In this document: positions 53,635 through 62,082 of the stretch, piece after piece
Layout: each line of letters starts with the position of its first letter
Numbering within the stretch: position 1 is the stretch's first letter
Origin: Brucella pecoris
GTDB taxonomy: Bacteria; Pseudomonadota; Alphaproteobacteria; Rhizobiales; Rhizobiaceae
Reading direction: 5' to 3'
DNA: 64,000 nt
Assembly: GCF_006376675.1 (NCBI RefSeq)
Contig: NZ_VEWK01000014.1
Location: forward strand, 48,287 to 112,286
Notes under the pieces: model-generated
Told to the model about the DNA's origin: nothing
What the model saw: only the letters and a program-made list of their open reading frames with translations
Databases searched by the model: none
Position numbers and translations under genes: made by a program

Positions 53635-54119
53635 AGCGGCAACTCCAGCGCCGATGGCATGGCAACCAGCTCGGGTCCGCGCGGCGGGGCGCTCTTGCGC
53701 CAACCGCCCTTGACCGTCTGGATGGCGGAAATCGGCAAGCGTTGCGCTGCAGGCAGCTCACGGAGGTCGCGTACATGCCAGAATACCGCCCAATGCCCCC
53801 GGTTGTCCGAGGCATATTGGCCTGTCGTCGGCGGACGATGTGCCATGCCCTGGGAATGTTTGCCGTTGCCGCTTTCCTCGCTGCCGACGTACCAGCCGAC
53901 CCACGACACGATGAAACTGTCCTTGGCAGGCACATCCTCGTGCGAGGGATAGATCAGGACCGGAACGCGCGCGCCGCCACGCAGTTCGTCGACCTGGCGG
54001 AACAACTCCCACTTGCGCGAACCAAAAGCGACGAAGCCGGACTTTTGCGCGATATCGACGCCGGACTGAAGATGTTCTAGCGGGACCGGGGCAAGAATGG
54101 CGAAATCCTTGATCTCCAT
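53631..54119 (-). CDS. Unknown small defence-operon protein
   Basis: A 162-residue protein (MEIKDFAILAPVPLEHLQSG...) with alternating beta and alpha segments and a tryptophan-rich middle (SWVGWYVGSE; NRGHWAVFWHVRD). I do not recognise a domain. The ATG at 54119 overlaps the preceding stop (TGATG); GTG 54122 is equally possible because GGGAGGG lies 6-9 nt upstream of both. Its stop overlaps the giant ATPase start (GTGA), so it is embedded in a coupled operon and probably stoichiometric with its neighbours. Confidence 0.72.
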   Translation of the reverse strand: MEIKDFAILAPVPLEHLQSGVDIAQKSGFVAFGSRKWELFRQVDELRGGARVPVLIYPSHEDVPAKDSFIVSWVGWYVGSEESGNGKHSQGMAHRPPTTGQYASDNRGHWAVFWHVRDLRELPAAQRLPISAIQTVKGGWRKSAPPRGPELVAMPSALELPL

Positions 54120-55093
54120 CACGATGCCCTCCCTTGCAATCCGTAACGCTTGAGGCTGACGCGATAGCGATAGGGGGCGACCTCCTCGACCACGACGCGA
54201 TCCCCGGTCCGGGCGCGATGCAATTGATAAAAGGCGCCGATCCAACCTCGCGCTCGGAAGAATTTCTTCTGGCCGTCGAGATCGGTCTGGACCGGCTCGC
54301 CGCCGCCCCAATCGATCGTCAGGTCGCGCTTGGCCCGCGTCGCCTTGTTGGAACCGCCTATGGCATCGGCCGGAAAGCGGTCGAAGAACGAGCGCAGATA
54401 GATGTGGTTATTCGTGATGTTCCCGTCGGTGATCTCCACTTCACCGACCACACGTCCCGCCGCTGACCGCGAAGCGGCGGTTGCCGGTCGCTTCAGCGGC
54501 CGTGCGGCCTGAACTGTCGCAGCCGATGGGCTCATGCCTGCCGGTGCGGCAACGCCTGGCTTCCCGTCATCCCGCTCAATGTCGATATGCAGCTTTTGGC
54601 CGCGCTGGGAGACATCGACTTTCACCGTTTCGGCGCTGCCGAACCGATCACGACGCGAAGCTGCGGCCATCGGCATTGCCGGATTGGTGGCCGTGGCCTC
54701 GGCTTCGAACTGGCTGGCAATCCCAGCGATGGCCGCGTCGTCCAACTCGACCCAGGTCACGGCTCCACTCTTGTGCCGGTAGGGAACCGGACGGTCGAGC
54801 CGACGCACATCGGCCAGCTTCCAGGGCGTGTTCCATTTCGCGACTTCGCCCGAGCGGATCATGTCCTCGGGAATGCGGTGATGTTCAAAAGTGGCGATCA
54901 TCTCCGCTGGCGCTAGCGGCGCGCCGACCTCGATCAACCTCGCCACACCATAGACCGCCCCGGTGCCTTTACGGATCAGACCGAACCAGCCGCGATGCGA
55001 CGCCCCCGACGCGCGCATTTCCCAGTCTTTGGTCCCGCCAAGAACGTAGCCAATCCAGGGATCGGCGATGATCAGTCCTTTGGTGACTCTCAT
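54119..55093 (-). CDS. ASCH-domain protein with predicted DNA-binding C-terminus
   Basis: A 324-residue protein. Residues about 1-120 look like an ASCH/PUA-like domain (GLIIADPWIGYVLGGTKDWEMR), which binds modified bases or RNA. A linker rich in Ala, Thr and Arg (140-225) leads to a C-terminal module (IYLRSFFDRFPADAIGGSN; GWIGAFYQLHRARTGDRVVVEEV) that recalls the B3/EcoRII-N type DNA-binding fold. This second assignment is from general shape only. It overlaps the helicase gene by ATGA. A modified-DNA reader next to a methylase is a natural combination. Confidence 0.68.
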   Translation of the reverse strand: MRVTKGLIIADPWIGYVLGGTKDWEMRASGASHRGWFGLIRKGTGAVYGVARLIEVGAPLAPAEMIATFEHHRIPEDMIRSGEVAKWNTPWKLADVRRLDRPVPYRHKSGAVTWVELDDAAIAGIASQFEAEATATNPAMPMAAASRRDRFGSAETVKVDVSQRGQKLHIDIERDDGKPGVAAPAGMSPSAATVQAARPLKRPATAASRSAAGRVVGEVEITDGNITNNHIYLRSFFDRFPADAIGGSNKATRAKRDLTIDWGGGEPVQTDLDGQKKFFRARGWIGAFYQLHRARTGDRVVVEEVAPYRYRVSLKRYGLQGRAS

Positions 55094-58000
55094 CGCGGCG
55101 CCTCCGCACGCTCGAGCAGGCGCGGCAGGTGGAACTGAATCGCCGTTTCGAGAAAGGATGGCTCACGCTCGACAAGAGGGCCGCGCACATAGCGCGGCTC
55201 ATGGGCGAAGCCGCCGGTGACCGGGACAACGGCCAGAATGAACTTCTCCGGCTCGTGCAGCGAGGTGATGACCTCCTGCCGTGTGATCATCACGGAGTCC
55301 GCTCCGTCGACGCGGCCCTTTACCTCGATGAAACGCAGATGACCTGACTTCGGATCGTGCGAGGCGATGTCGTATCCGATCTTCTGAGCGGAAACATCGA
55401 CGGGCGCATGCCCCAAGCCGCGCTCCGCCGCCATGACCGCTTCCATCGCGGCGAGCTCGATGACTTTTCGAGCCGCAGGATCCTCCGCGAAATGGCTCGG
55501 GATGCTCGGTGCCTGACGCGCATCCAGAAGACCGCGCGGAATGACCACCATTCCGCCGCGCACACGCGGCGGCTGCGACGATACGAAACGCTCCTGTTCA
55601 AGCTGATCCATCCGGCGCTTCTGGCGCTCGGCCAGATCCTCTGCCCGGCGCTGGGCGTTCTGCCAATTGAGCCGCGTCTTCTTGCCGGCCTTCTCTTCCT
55701 CCTTCAGTTCGAATGCTCGCGAGTCCCAGTAATTGATCTCCTTCTTGAGCCGAGCGCGGACCTCACGCTCGACCTTCTCGATTTCAGGCAGGCGACGCGC
55801 CTTAACTTCCGCGACATGCCCCTGCGCCAGCTCCACCGTGGCGAAGCGAATGGCCGTCTTCTCCAGCTCGCTCGTCAGCCAGCTCTCGTCGAGTAGGTCA
55901 CGGACGGCGTCGATCTCCTCGGCCTTGGCCGGGCGAAGGTTAAGGTGCGGCGCGATGCCGGCATTGACCACCTTGCCAGCCTTGTCGATCGCAGCGAACT
56001 GGAGCCGCTGCGAAATCACATGCGGCTTGCCGGCGCTCGTCGTGCGGCCGTCCTGAACAGTATGCTCCAGAAGGAAGACGGCCGAGAGCGCGTCGCCTGG
56101 ATCGGTTTCATCGACCAGGATCGCGCCCTGACGCATGATCTGCTCATACTGCTCGCGGATGAGGCTGATCACGGCTTCCAGCAGCGGGTGTCCGGGGCAC
56201 ACGAAAGCCGCAACGGGCTGCTGGTTGATCAGACTCTTCTCAAAGCATATCCGCTCATACTGCTTCTGGATTGGCGCGCCGGTGCCGATCTGGCGATCGC
56301 GCTCGCGGATGCGTACCGGGACATGGGTTACCTCCCAACGTCCTTCCTCGCGGCGCTTGAGACGGCCGCCGAGCTGCTGGAACGCTTCGACGAAGAAGCT
56401 CTGGATGTGGTGTGGCTGAAGCCGCAGCGCTTCTGCCCGCTCCATCTCGAGCCGCAGTTCCTCGACCCTGGCCTCGGGCATGGTGTCGTTGGTAAGCGCG
56501 CGCCGTCGGAGCAGTTCGAGCAGATGCGTCTGATCGACCGCGCCATCAACCTGTTGGAAGAGCCGCGCCTTCACATCCTCCTGCTCGCCATATTGAATCG
56601 CCTGGAAGAGAAGGTCTCTCAGGGCTGTGCCCTCGAAGAGTTCACCAAGCACGTCATAGACGCGGCCGCCCAGCGCTTCCCGTGCCGCCTCCAGCTTTTC
56701 GAGGAGGCGGCCATAGACCTCGCCCTCGCGTGTGTCGGCGGCGACGAGATTCCACAGGTGACAAACCTCGGTCTGACCGATGCGGTGGATGCGGCCGAAG
56801 CGCTGCTCGATCTTGTTGGGATTCCAAGGCAGATCGTAGTTGACCATCAGATGGCCGCGCTGAAGATTCACACCTTCGCCGGCAGCATCATTGGCGATCA
56901 GGACGAGCAGATCCTTGTCCTGCATGAAGCGCTCGATCACCTTACGGCGCTCCTCGCGCGACACGCCGCCATGAATCACATCCACCGCCTCGGGATTGCC
57001 GAGGCGCGCCCGTACCTTGTCGAGCAGGTAATGGAGCGTGTCTTTGGGCTCGGTAAAGATGATCAGCTTGCGACGATTGCCAGCCGCGTCGACCATCAGA
57101 TCGTCGTCGAGAATGCGATTGAGCTGGGTCCATTTCGTATCGACGCCGGAGCGCAGAACGCCCAAAGCCATCGACTCCAGACCCTTCAGCGTCTCGACTT
57201 CCAGCGCGAGCTGCTCGACCGTCTCGGCTGTGGTTGCGCCCGTCGAGATCAGCTCTTCGAGCTCGTCGATCTCCTCCTGGCCATATTCATCGATGTTGCC
57301 GAGCACGTCCGCATTGACCGATGGCTCTGCGATCCCGGCCCGTTTTCCTTTGGTGGCAAGACGCGCCTCACCCAGCTCGGTCTCCAACCGCTCCCGGCGG
57401 CGCTTCAGCGATTGGTAGATGGCGGCCGGCGACGAAGCGAGCCGCCGCTGTAGAATCTGCAACGCGAACCCGACATTGTTGCGCTTTTTGCCGTCGCCCT
57501 CGGCGAAGCGCAGCACACGGTTCATCTCGGTACGGACATATTCGGTAACGGCGGCATAGAGCGCGGCCTCGCCGTCCGAGAGCTGGTATTTGACCGTGCG
57601 CGCGCGGCGCTCGGGAAAGAGGGGCCGGCCGTCGAACTTGAGCAATTCCTCCTTGGTCAGGCGCCGCATCATGTCTTCTGTGTCGGCATAATGAACGCCG
57701 TCGCGGAACCGTCCCTCGAAACGATCCCCGTCGAGCAGCGCCATGAAAAGCTGAAAATCCTCTTCCTTGCCGTTGTGCGGCGTCGCCGACATAAGCAGAA
57801 GATGCCGGCAGACCTGGCCGAGCTTCTGGCCGACCTGATAGCGCCGTGTATATTTGACCTCGCCGCCGAAATAGGTCGCGGACATGCGATGCGCTTCATC
57901 GCAAATGATCAGATCCCACTCGCGCGCGCTCATGAGCTTTTCCTGCAGCTCTTCATTGCGCGCCAGCACGTCGAGACGAACGATCAGCCGATCGCGATCA

Positions 58001-58593
58001 TTGAACGGATTGCCCGACCGCGACGTCTCGATCATGTCGCGGGTGAGGATGTCGAACTCGAGATTGAATTTCTGGCCGAGTTCGTCCTGCCACTGCTCGA
58101 CCAGGCTGCCGGGCGCGACCACGAGACAACGCTCCAGGTCGCTGCGCGCGATGAGTTCCTTGATGAGCAGGCCAGCCATGATCGTCTTGCCGGCGCCTGG
58201 ATCGTCCGCAAGCAGAAAACGCAGGGGTTGGCGCGGCAACATCTCACCATAGACCGCTGAAATCTGATGCGGCAGCGGTTCAACAAGACTGGTGTGGATC
58301 GCGAGATACGGATCGAAATAATGCGCGAGCTTAATGCGATTGGCCTCAGTCACCAAGCGCAGCAACGCGCCATCGGCGTCGAACGACCATGGCCGTCCGT
58401 TTTGCTCGACCTCCAGGCGATGCTCGTCATCTCGGTAGAGAACCGCTTCAGCAACGGTCCCGTTGTGATTACGGTAAACGACGTTGATCGCCTGGTCGCC
58501 GATCCAGTCGACCGACACCACCTCAGCCGGCTGCGCGGACGCAATGCCGCGAACCGACGCCCCGTTCTTGATATCCTCTAGCCTTGCCCCCAT
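55090..58593 (-). CDS. SNF2-family helicase with C-terminal DUF3883 domain
   Basis: A 1167-residue superfamily 2 DNA translocase. Helicase motifs: DDPGAGKT (Walker A, 130-137), ICDEAHRMS (motif II), LLLMSATPHNG (III), and the C-terminal NDAAGEGVNLQRG and QRFGRIHRIGQ (VI). The last ~130 residues contain GYDIASHDPKSGHLRFIEVKGR, a DUF3883 domain that resembles nuclease-like folds (D...E-x-K). The start ATG 58593 is preferred because GGGGGAG lies 9 nt upstream; longer options lack one. It follows the WYL gene by 22 nt. The domain set is typical of DISARM-like or restriction-like systems, but the DUF1998 partner of DISARM is missing. Confidence 0.87.
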   Translation of the reverse strand: MGARLEDIKNGASVRGIASAQPAEVVSVDWIGDQAINVVYRNHNGTVAEAVLYRDDEHRLEVEQNGRPWSFDADGALLRLVTEANRIKLAHYFDPYLAIHTSLVEPLPHQISAVYGEMLPRQPLRFLLADDPGAGKTIMAGLLIKELIARSDLERCLVVAPGSLVEQWQDELGQKFNLEFDILTRDMIETSRSGNPFNDRDRLIVRLDVLARNEELQEKLMSAREWDLIICDEAHRMSATYFGGEVKYTRRYQVGQKLGQVCRHLLLMSATPHNGKEEDFQLFMALLDGDRFEGRFRDGVHYADTEDMMRRLTKEELLKFDGRPLFPERRARTVKYQLSDGEAALYAAVTEYVRTEMNRVLRFAEGDGKKRNNVGFALQILQRRLASSPAAIYQSLKRRRERLETELGEARLATKGKRAGIAEPSVNADVLGNIDEYGQEEIDELEELISTGATTAETVEQLALEVETLKGLESMALGVLRSGVDTKWTQLNRILDDDLMVDAAGNRRKLIIFTEPKDTLHYLLDKVRARLGNPEAVDVIHGGVSREERRKVIERFMQDKDLLVLIANDAAGEGVNLQRGHLMVNYDLPWNPNKIEQRFGRIHRIGQTEVCHLWNLVAADTREGEVYGRLLEKLEAAREALGGRVYDVLGELFEGTALRDLLFQAIQYGEQEDVKARLFQQVDGAVDQTHLLELLRRRALTNDTMPEARVEELRLEMERAEALRLQPHHIQSFFVEAFQQLGGRLKRREEGRWEVTHVPVRIRERDRQIGTGAPIQKQYERICFEKSLINQQPVAAFVCPGHPLLEAVISLIREQYEQIMRQGAILVDETDPGDALSAVFLLEHTVQDGRTTSAGKPHVISQRLQFAAIDKAGKVVNAGIAPHLNLRPAKAEEIDAVRDLLDESWLTSELEKTAIRFATVELAQGHVAEVKARRLPEIEKVEREVRARLKKEINYWDSRAFELKEEEKAGKKTRLNWQNAQRRAEDLAERQKRRMDQLEQERFVSSQPPRVRGGMVVIPRGLLDARQAPSIPSHFAEDPAARKVIELAAMEAVMAAERGLGHAPVDVSAQKIGYDIASHDPKSGHLRFIEVKGRVDGADSVMITRQEVITSLHEPEKFILAVVPVTGGFAHEPRYVRGPLVEREPSFLETAIQFHLPRLLERAEAPR

Positions 58594-58615
58594 CAGTCCT
58601 GGCTCCCCCATGCCG

Positions 58616-59479
58616 TCATAACTGAAGTTCCGCCTTCTCAAGCGCGGCTTCAGTTTCTTTGCGGTTTATTGTTACAATATGCTGTGTGCGAGCGCTCTGC
58701 TTGGCAGCATCATTAAGCAGTCCAAGTCGTTTGAGAACATAGAAGAGCATTGCGTAGCGGACAGAAAGGACGCCGTTGCCGTGCTCAAACCCGTAATCCT
58801 TGGCGACAACTTTCTGCTGGCTCACGGTCAGATCGGGATGCGGTCCGATCATGACATCGAAATAATTGTTCCAGAGCCAGTCCTGCTCGCCGGTCGCGCC
58901 CGGCTTCCCCTTGTCTCCCACCTCCAATATGCGAGGCAGGAGGAAGTCTTTGAACTTGTGCTCAAGATGACAATAGGCGCGGGTATGCCAACGGAAACCG
59001 TCATAGCCGAAGGCATGCGGCGTGATCCGGCGCCAGATTGGATCCGGGCGTACACGGTTCATCGACTGGTAGAAGATGTCCACGGAGACACCATCGCGCA
59101 CGGCATCGAGGATTCTGCGCAAGACCTCCATGCCGATGTCCCGTTTCGGGGTCAGCGCGACGTCGGCCATGGGGACCGTGGCGATCCAAGAATCGTGGGC
59201 GGGCACGGTGCCCTCGGCCACCGAACGGAGCTGGGCCAGATAGACATACGGATCAGGGTCGTTGAAGCGCAGGACAAACTTCTCGGCGGCAACATAGCGC
59301 TTGGCGCGCGTGTCATACTCCACGTTTCCCGGCGCCCGCTCTTGATAGAGCGTCAGATCCTTCGATGCCTGAGGAACTGAGACGCCGAAAAAATCCACGA
59401 TATCGGCGCGATTGATTGAGCCCTCCCAGAACAGGCGGAACTCAATGAACTCAAGTCTTTGTTCGACACCCCAGCGCAC
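58616..59479 (-). CDS. WYL-domain transcriptional repressor (BrxR/CapW-like)
   Basis: A 287-residue regulator starting GTG at 59479 with GAGG 7 nt upstream. The N-terminal winged helix-turn-helix (LFWEGSINRADIVDFFGVSVPQASKDLTLYQ, about 16-46) is followed by a WYL domain (FGYDGFRWHTRAYCHLEHKFKDF, containing the RxH-type ligand surface) and a C-terminal WCX part. Homologues BrxR and CapW repress BREX and CBASS operons and are released upon infection. It heads the helicase operon and is divergent from the CBASS operon, with one inverted repeat between them. Confidence 0.86.
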   Translation of the reverse strand: MRWGVEQRLEFIEFRLFWEGSINRADIVDFFGVSVPQASKDLTLYQERAPGNVEYDTRAKRYVAAEKFVLRFNDPDPYVYLAQLRSVAEGTVPAHDSWIATVPMADVALTPKRDIGMEVLRRILDAVRDGVSVDIFYQSMNRVRPDPIWRRITPHAFGYDGFRWHTRAYCHLEHKFKDFLLPRILEVGDKGKPGATGEQDWLWNNYFDVMIGPHPDLTVSQQKVVAKDYGFEHGNGVLSVRYAMLFYVLKRLGLLNDAAKQSARTQHIVTINRKETEAALEKAELQL

Positions 59480-59503
59480 TCGCGATCCTCATATCAGGCT
59501 AGA

Positions 59504-59538
59504 AACTATACGGACATTGACATCCGATCCGTATAGTT
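59504..59538. promoter_or_regulatory. 11-bp inverted-repeat operator between divergent defence operons
   Basis: AACTATACGGA (59504-59514) and TCCGTATAGTT (59528-59538) are perfect complements separated by 13 nt. The site lies 25 nt upstream of the WYL gene and 46 nt upstream of the DUF2188 gene, so one bound dimer could block both promoters. BrxR/CapW proteins bind inverted repeats of this type in the same place. Confidence 0.75.
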
Positions 59539-59583
59539 GATATATGCATCCTGTCGTCGAGTCAACAATGAAGGAGATTCCAA

Positions 59584-59820
59584 ATGGCCGACAGGTACGT
59601 CACCAAGCACCCCAAGGGTTGGGCCGTGAAGGCGCCCAGCGGCGAGCGCGCAAGCAGCGTTCATTCCACACAGCGTGCAGCCGAACAGGCAGCTAAGCAG
59701 ACGGTTCGCAACCTCGGTGGTGGCGAGGTCCGTATCCAGGGGCGTGATGGCCGCTGGCGCGACTCCGACACCGTGCCGCCCGGCAATGACCCGAATCCGC
59801 CGCGCGACAAGAAGCACTAG
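59584..59820 (+). CDS. DUF2188 protein
   Basis: A 78-residue basic protein of the DUF2188 family (MADRYVTKHPKGWAVKAPSGERASS...), a short beta-sheet domain with the typical WAVKAPSGERAS and HSTQRAAEQAAKQTVRN segments. AAGGAG lies 8 nt before the ATG. It starts the CBASS-side operon, 22 nt before the patatin gene. Its role is unknown; similar proteins occur widely on mobile elements. Confidence 0.82.
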   Translation: MADRYVTKHPKGWAVKAPSGERASSVHSTQRAAEQAAKQTVRNLGGGEVRIQGRDGRWRDSDTVPPGNDPNPPRDKKH

Positions 59821-59842
59821 GCGCGGGCGGGAGGCCACGACA

Positions 59843-60808
59843 TTGAAACGGATCCTGACAATCGACGGAGGCGGCATTCGCGGCACCTTCCCGGCGGCGT
59901 TCTTGGCCAATCTCGAACAGGATCTCGGCCAGCCGATCGGTCGCTATTTCGACCTGATCTCCGGCACCTCCACCGGCGGCATCATAGCCATCGGACTGGC
60001 GCTTGGGTTGCCCGCGGCAGACATTCTCAAGCTCTACGAGGACAAGGGGCCGGCAATCTTCGCGCAGACGCGCGGCGGCGTCGCGGGTTGGCTCGGCCGG
60101 CGTTTTCGGACCGGGCGCTGGCTGCTTTGGGGACCAAAGTATAGTCCGCAACCCCTGCACGACGCGCTCTATGACGTGCTGGGGGATCGCAAACTCGGCG
60201 ACGCCCGCACTCGTCTGGTGATCCCCGCCTGGCATCCCCAGACGCAAGGCGTCTACATCTTTAAGACCGCCCATCATCCGCGCCTCAGGACCGACTACAA
60301 GGAACTTGCGATCGATGCGGCGATGGCCACCGCTGCCGCGCCGACATACTTCGCGCAGCACGTCACAGCCAATGATGTTGGGCTGGTCGATGGCGGGCTC
60401 TGGGCCAACAATCCGACCGGCATCGCCGTCGTGGAAGCAATAGCGACGTTGGGCTGGCCGGCGGAAGATATTCGGGTCCTCAGCATCGGTTGCCTCGAAG
60501 ACATCAAGGTCGTTCGTGAAGCCTACGGCGCGGCCAGGCTTGCGCCTCAACTCGCCAGTCTGTTCATGGCCGGCCAGTCGCATGGCTCGCTTGGCATCGC
60601 TCAAATTCTCACGGGCGATCCGCATGAGCGGCGCGCCATCTATCGCGTCTCCCAGCCGGTGCCGGACGGGTTCTACTCCCTCGATGACACAAGCCGAATC
60701 CGCAGCCTGAAAGACCGGGCCTTCGCCGAGGCGCGCATTCAGAAACCTATCCTTCAACCGCAATTCTTCGCCAAGCCGGCCGAGGAATTCGTCCCTCATT
60801 ACAGGTGA
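59843..60808 (+). CDS. capV: Patatin-like phospholipase, CBASS effector (CapV-like)
   Basis: A 321-residue patatin. DGGGIRG (8-14) forms the oxyanion hole, GTSTGG holds the catalytic Ser43, and DGG places Asp183 (LVDGGLW). In CBASS the enzyme binds the cyclic nucleotide made by the adjacent CD-NTase and destroys membrane phospholipids. The start is TTG 59843 with GGGAGG 8 nt upstream; an upstream in-frame start would overlap DUF2188 and lacks such a site. The cognate nucleotidyltransferase begins 4 nt downstream of the stop. Confidence 0.87.
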   Translation: MKRILTIDGGGIRGTFPAAFLANLEQDLGQPIGRYFDLISGTSTGGIIAIGLALGLPAADILKLYEDKGPAIFAQTRGGVAGWLGRRFRTGRWLLWGPKYSPQPLHDALYDVLGDRKLGDARTRLVIPAWHPQTQGVYIFKTAHHPRLRTDYKELAIDAAMATAAAPTYFAQHVTANDVGLVDGGLWANNPTGIAVVEAIATLGWPAEDIRVLSIGCLEDIKVVREAYGAARLAPQLASLFMAGQSHGSLGIAQILTGDPHERRAIYRVSQPVPDGFYSLDDTSRIRSLKDRAFAEARIQKPILQPQFFAKPAEEFVPHYR

Positions 60809-60812
60809 TGCC

Positions 60813-62069
60813 ATGACTGTGCATGACAAGAGATTTGCGACGACGCACGACGATGTCCTCGAAGCGATGGCGGAGGCACTCGATATTCCCCCGTCTAAAT
60901 TCGAAGAGGCGAAAAGCCGTTACGAAGCGATCGGCAACTGGCTTGACCGGCCGGAGTCCACCATCGCCGAGTATGATCCGGCGATTTCGCCGCAGGGTTC
61001 CTTCCTGCTAGGCACGGTGACGCGACCGTTCACCGATGCTGAGGAATATGATGTCGATCTCGTGTGCCGGCTTGAAGGCTCCAAGGCCGAGTTCACGCAA
61101 AAGAGCCTGAAGGAAGCCGTCGGCTATGAGATCGCGCTGTACGCCCAGGCACACAGCATGTCGGATCCTGAGGAGCATCGCCGCTGCTGGAGGCTGAACT
61201 ACGCTGCCGGCGCGCAGTTCCACATGGATATTTTGCCTGCCCTGCCGGACGCACACCGCTTTCAGACTAAGCTCTTTGAGCAGGGGTATCGTGCGCTCGC
61301 GCATGATGGGGCGCTGAGTGGCCATGCCATCGCGATCACCGACACGACCCAGCCGCACTATGATCAGCCGACCGAAGATTGGCCTCAGAGCAATCCGACC
61401 GGTTTTGCGGCCTGGTTCCGCAGTCGGATGCAGGTGCGTCTGATCGAGGCCAAGCACGCGCTGGCAAAGCGCGAGCGGATCACCGCCAGCGTTGACGACA
61501 TCCCCGACTACAAGGTCAAGACACCGCTGCAGCGCTCGATCCAGCTTCTGAAGCGGCATCGCGACTGCATGTTTGCCGATGACTGCGAACATAAGCCGAT
61601 CTCGATCATCATTACGACGCTGGCGGCCCATGCCTATAACGAGGAAGCCACCATCTCGACGGCGCTGCAAAGCATTCTGACCGGTATGGACCGCTATATC
61701 GAGGATCGCAGCGGCATCGCCTGGGTGGTCAACCCCGTCAACCCAGCCGAAAACTTCGCGGACAAATGGGCGGAAGAGCGCAAAAAGCGAGACAATTTCT
61801 ACCGCTGGCTCAATCAGGCCCGGCAGGATTTTGCGCTCTATCTGCGGGCCAATACGTTCGACAAGATGCCCGAACTGCTCCGCGAGCATCTTGGTCCCAA
61901 GCTCGTCGACCACACCATCGCAGCGATGCTGCCCGTTGCTGCTGCTGGCCTCGCGGCCCCGGCCATTGCAACGGATGCCTCCCGCATAGAGGACATGGAG
62001 CGCGCCGAGCGCGCCGTCGAACAGATCAATCGCACGGGATCGCAATCCAAGCCTTGGGCGAGAGCATAA
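60813..62069 (+). CDS. CBASS cyclic-oligonucleotide synthase (CD-NTase)
   Basis: A 418-residue nucleotidyltransferase. Active-site motif QGSFLLGT (61-68) is followed by YDVDL with Asp80 and Asp82, and the third acidic residue is Asp139 in FHMDILP, so it should be active. The C-terminus ends KPWARA, short side chains suitable for attachment by the neighbouring E2-like protein, as reported for type II CBASS. It makes a cyclic di- or trinucleotide activating the patatin upstream; the exact product cannot be stated. AGGTGA precedes the ATG. Confidence 0.89.
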   Translation: MTVHDKRFATTHDDVLEAMAEALDIPPSKFEEAKSRYEAIGNWLDRPESTIAEYDPAISPQGSFLLGTVTRPFTDAEEYDVDLVCRLEGSKAEFTQKSLKEAVGYEIALYAQAHSMSDPEEHRRCWRLNYAAGAQFHMDILPALPDAHRFQTKLFEQGYRALAHDGALSGHAIAITDTTQPHYDQPTEDWPQSNPTGFAAWFRSRMQVRLIEAKHALAKRERITASVDDIPDYKVKTPLQRSIQLLKRHRDCMFADDCEHKPISIIITTLAAHAYNEEATISTALQSILTGMDRYIEDRSGIAWVVNPVNPAENFADKWAEERKKRDNFYRWLNQARQDFALYLRANTFDKMPELLREHLGPKLVDHTIAAMLPVAAAGLAAPAIATDASRIEDMERAERAVEQINRTGSQSKPWARA

Positions 62070-62082
62070 CCGGTCCACGAAA

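Noticed and set aside
55945..57453. Long plus-strand frame of about 500 codons inside the SNF2 helicase gene
   Set aside because: Mirror frame of a GC-rich gene; helicase motifs on the minus strand are unmistakable.
40245..59479. Classification as BREX or DISARM
   Set aside because: No PglZ phosphatase, BrxC, BrxL, DUF1998 or PLD protein can be found, only shared general parts such as a methylase, a helicase and a WYL regulator.
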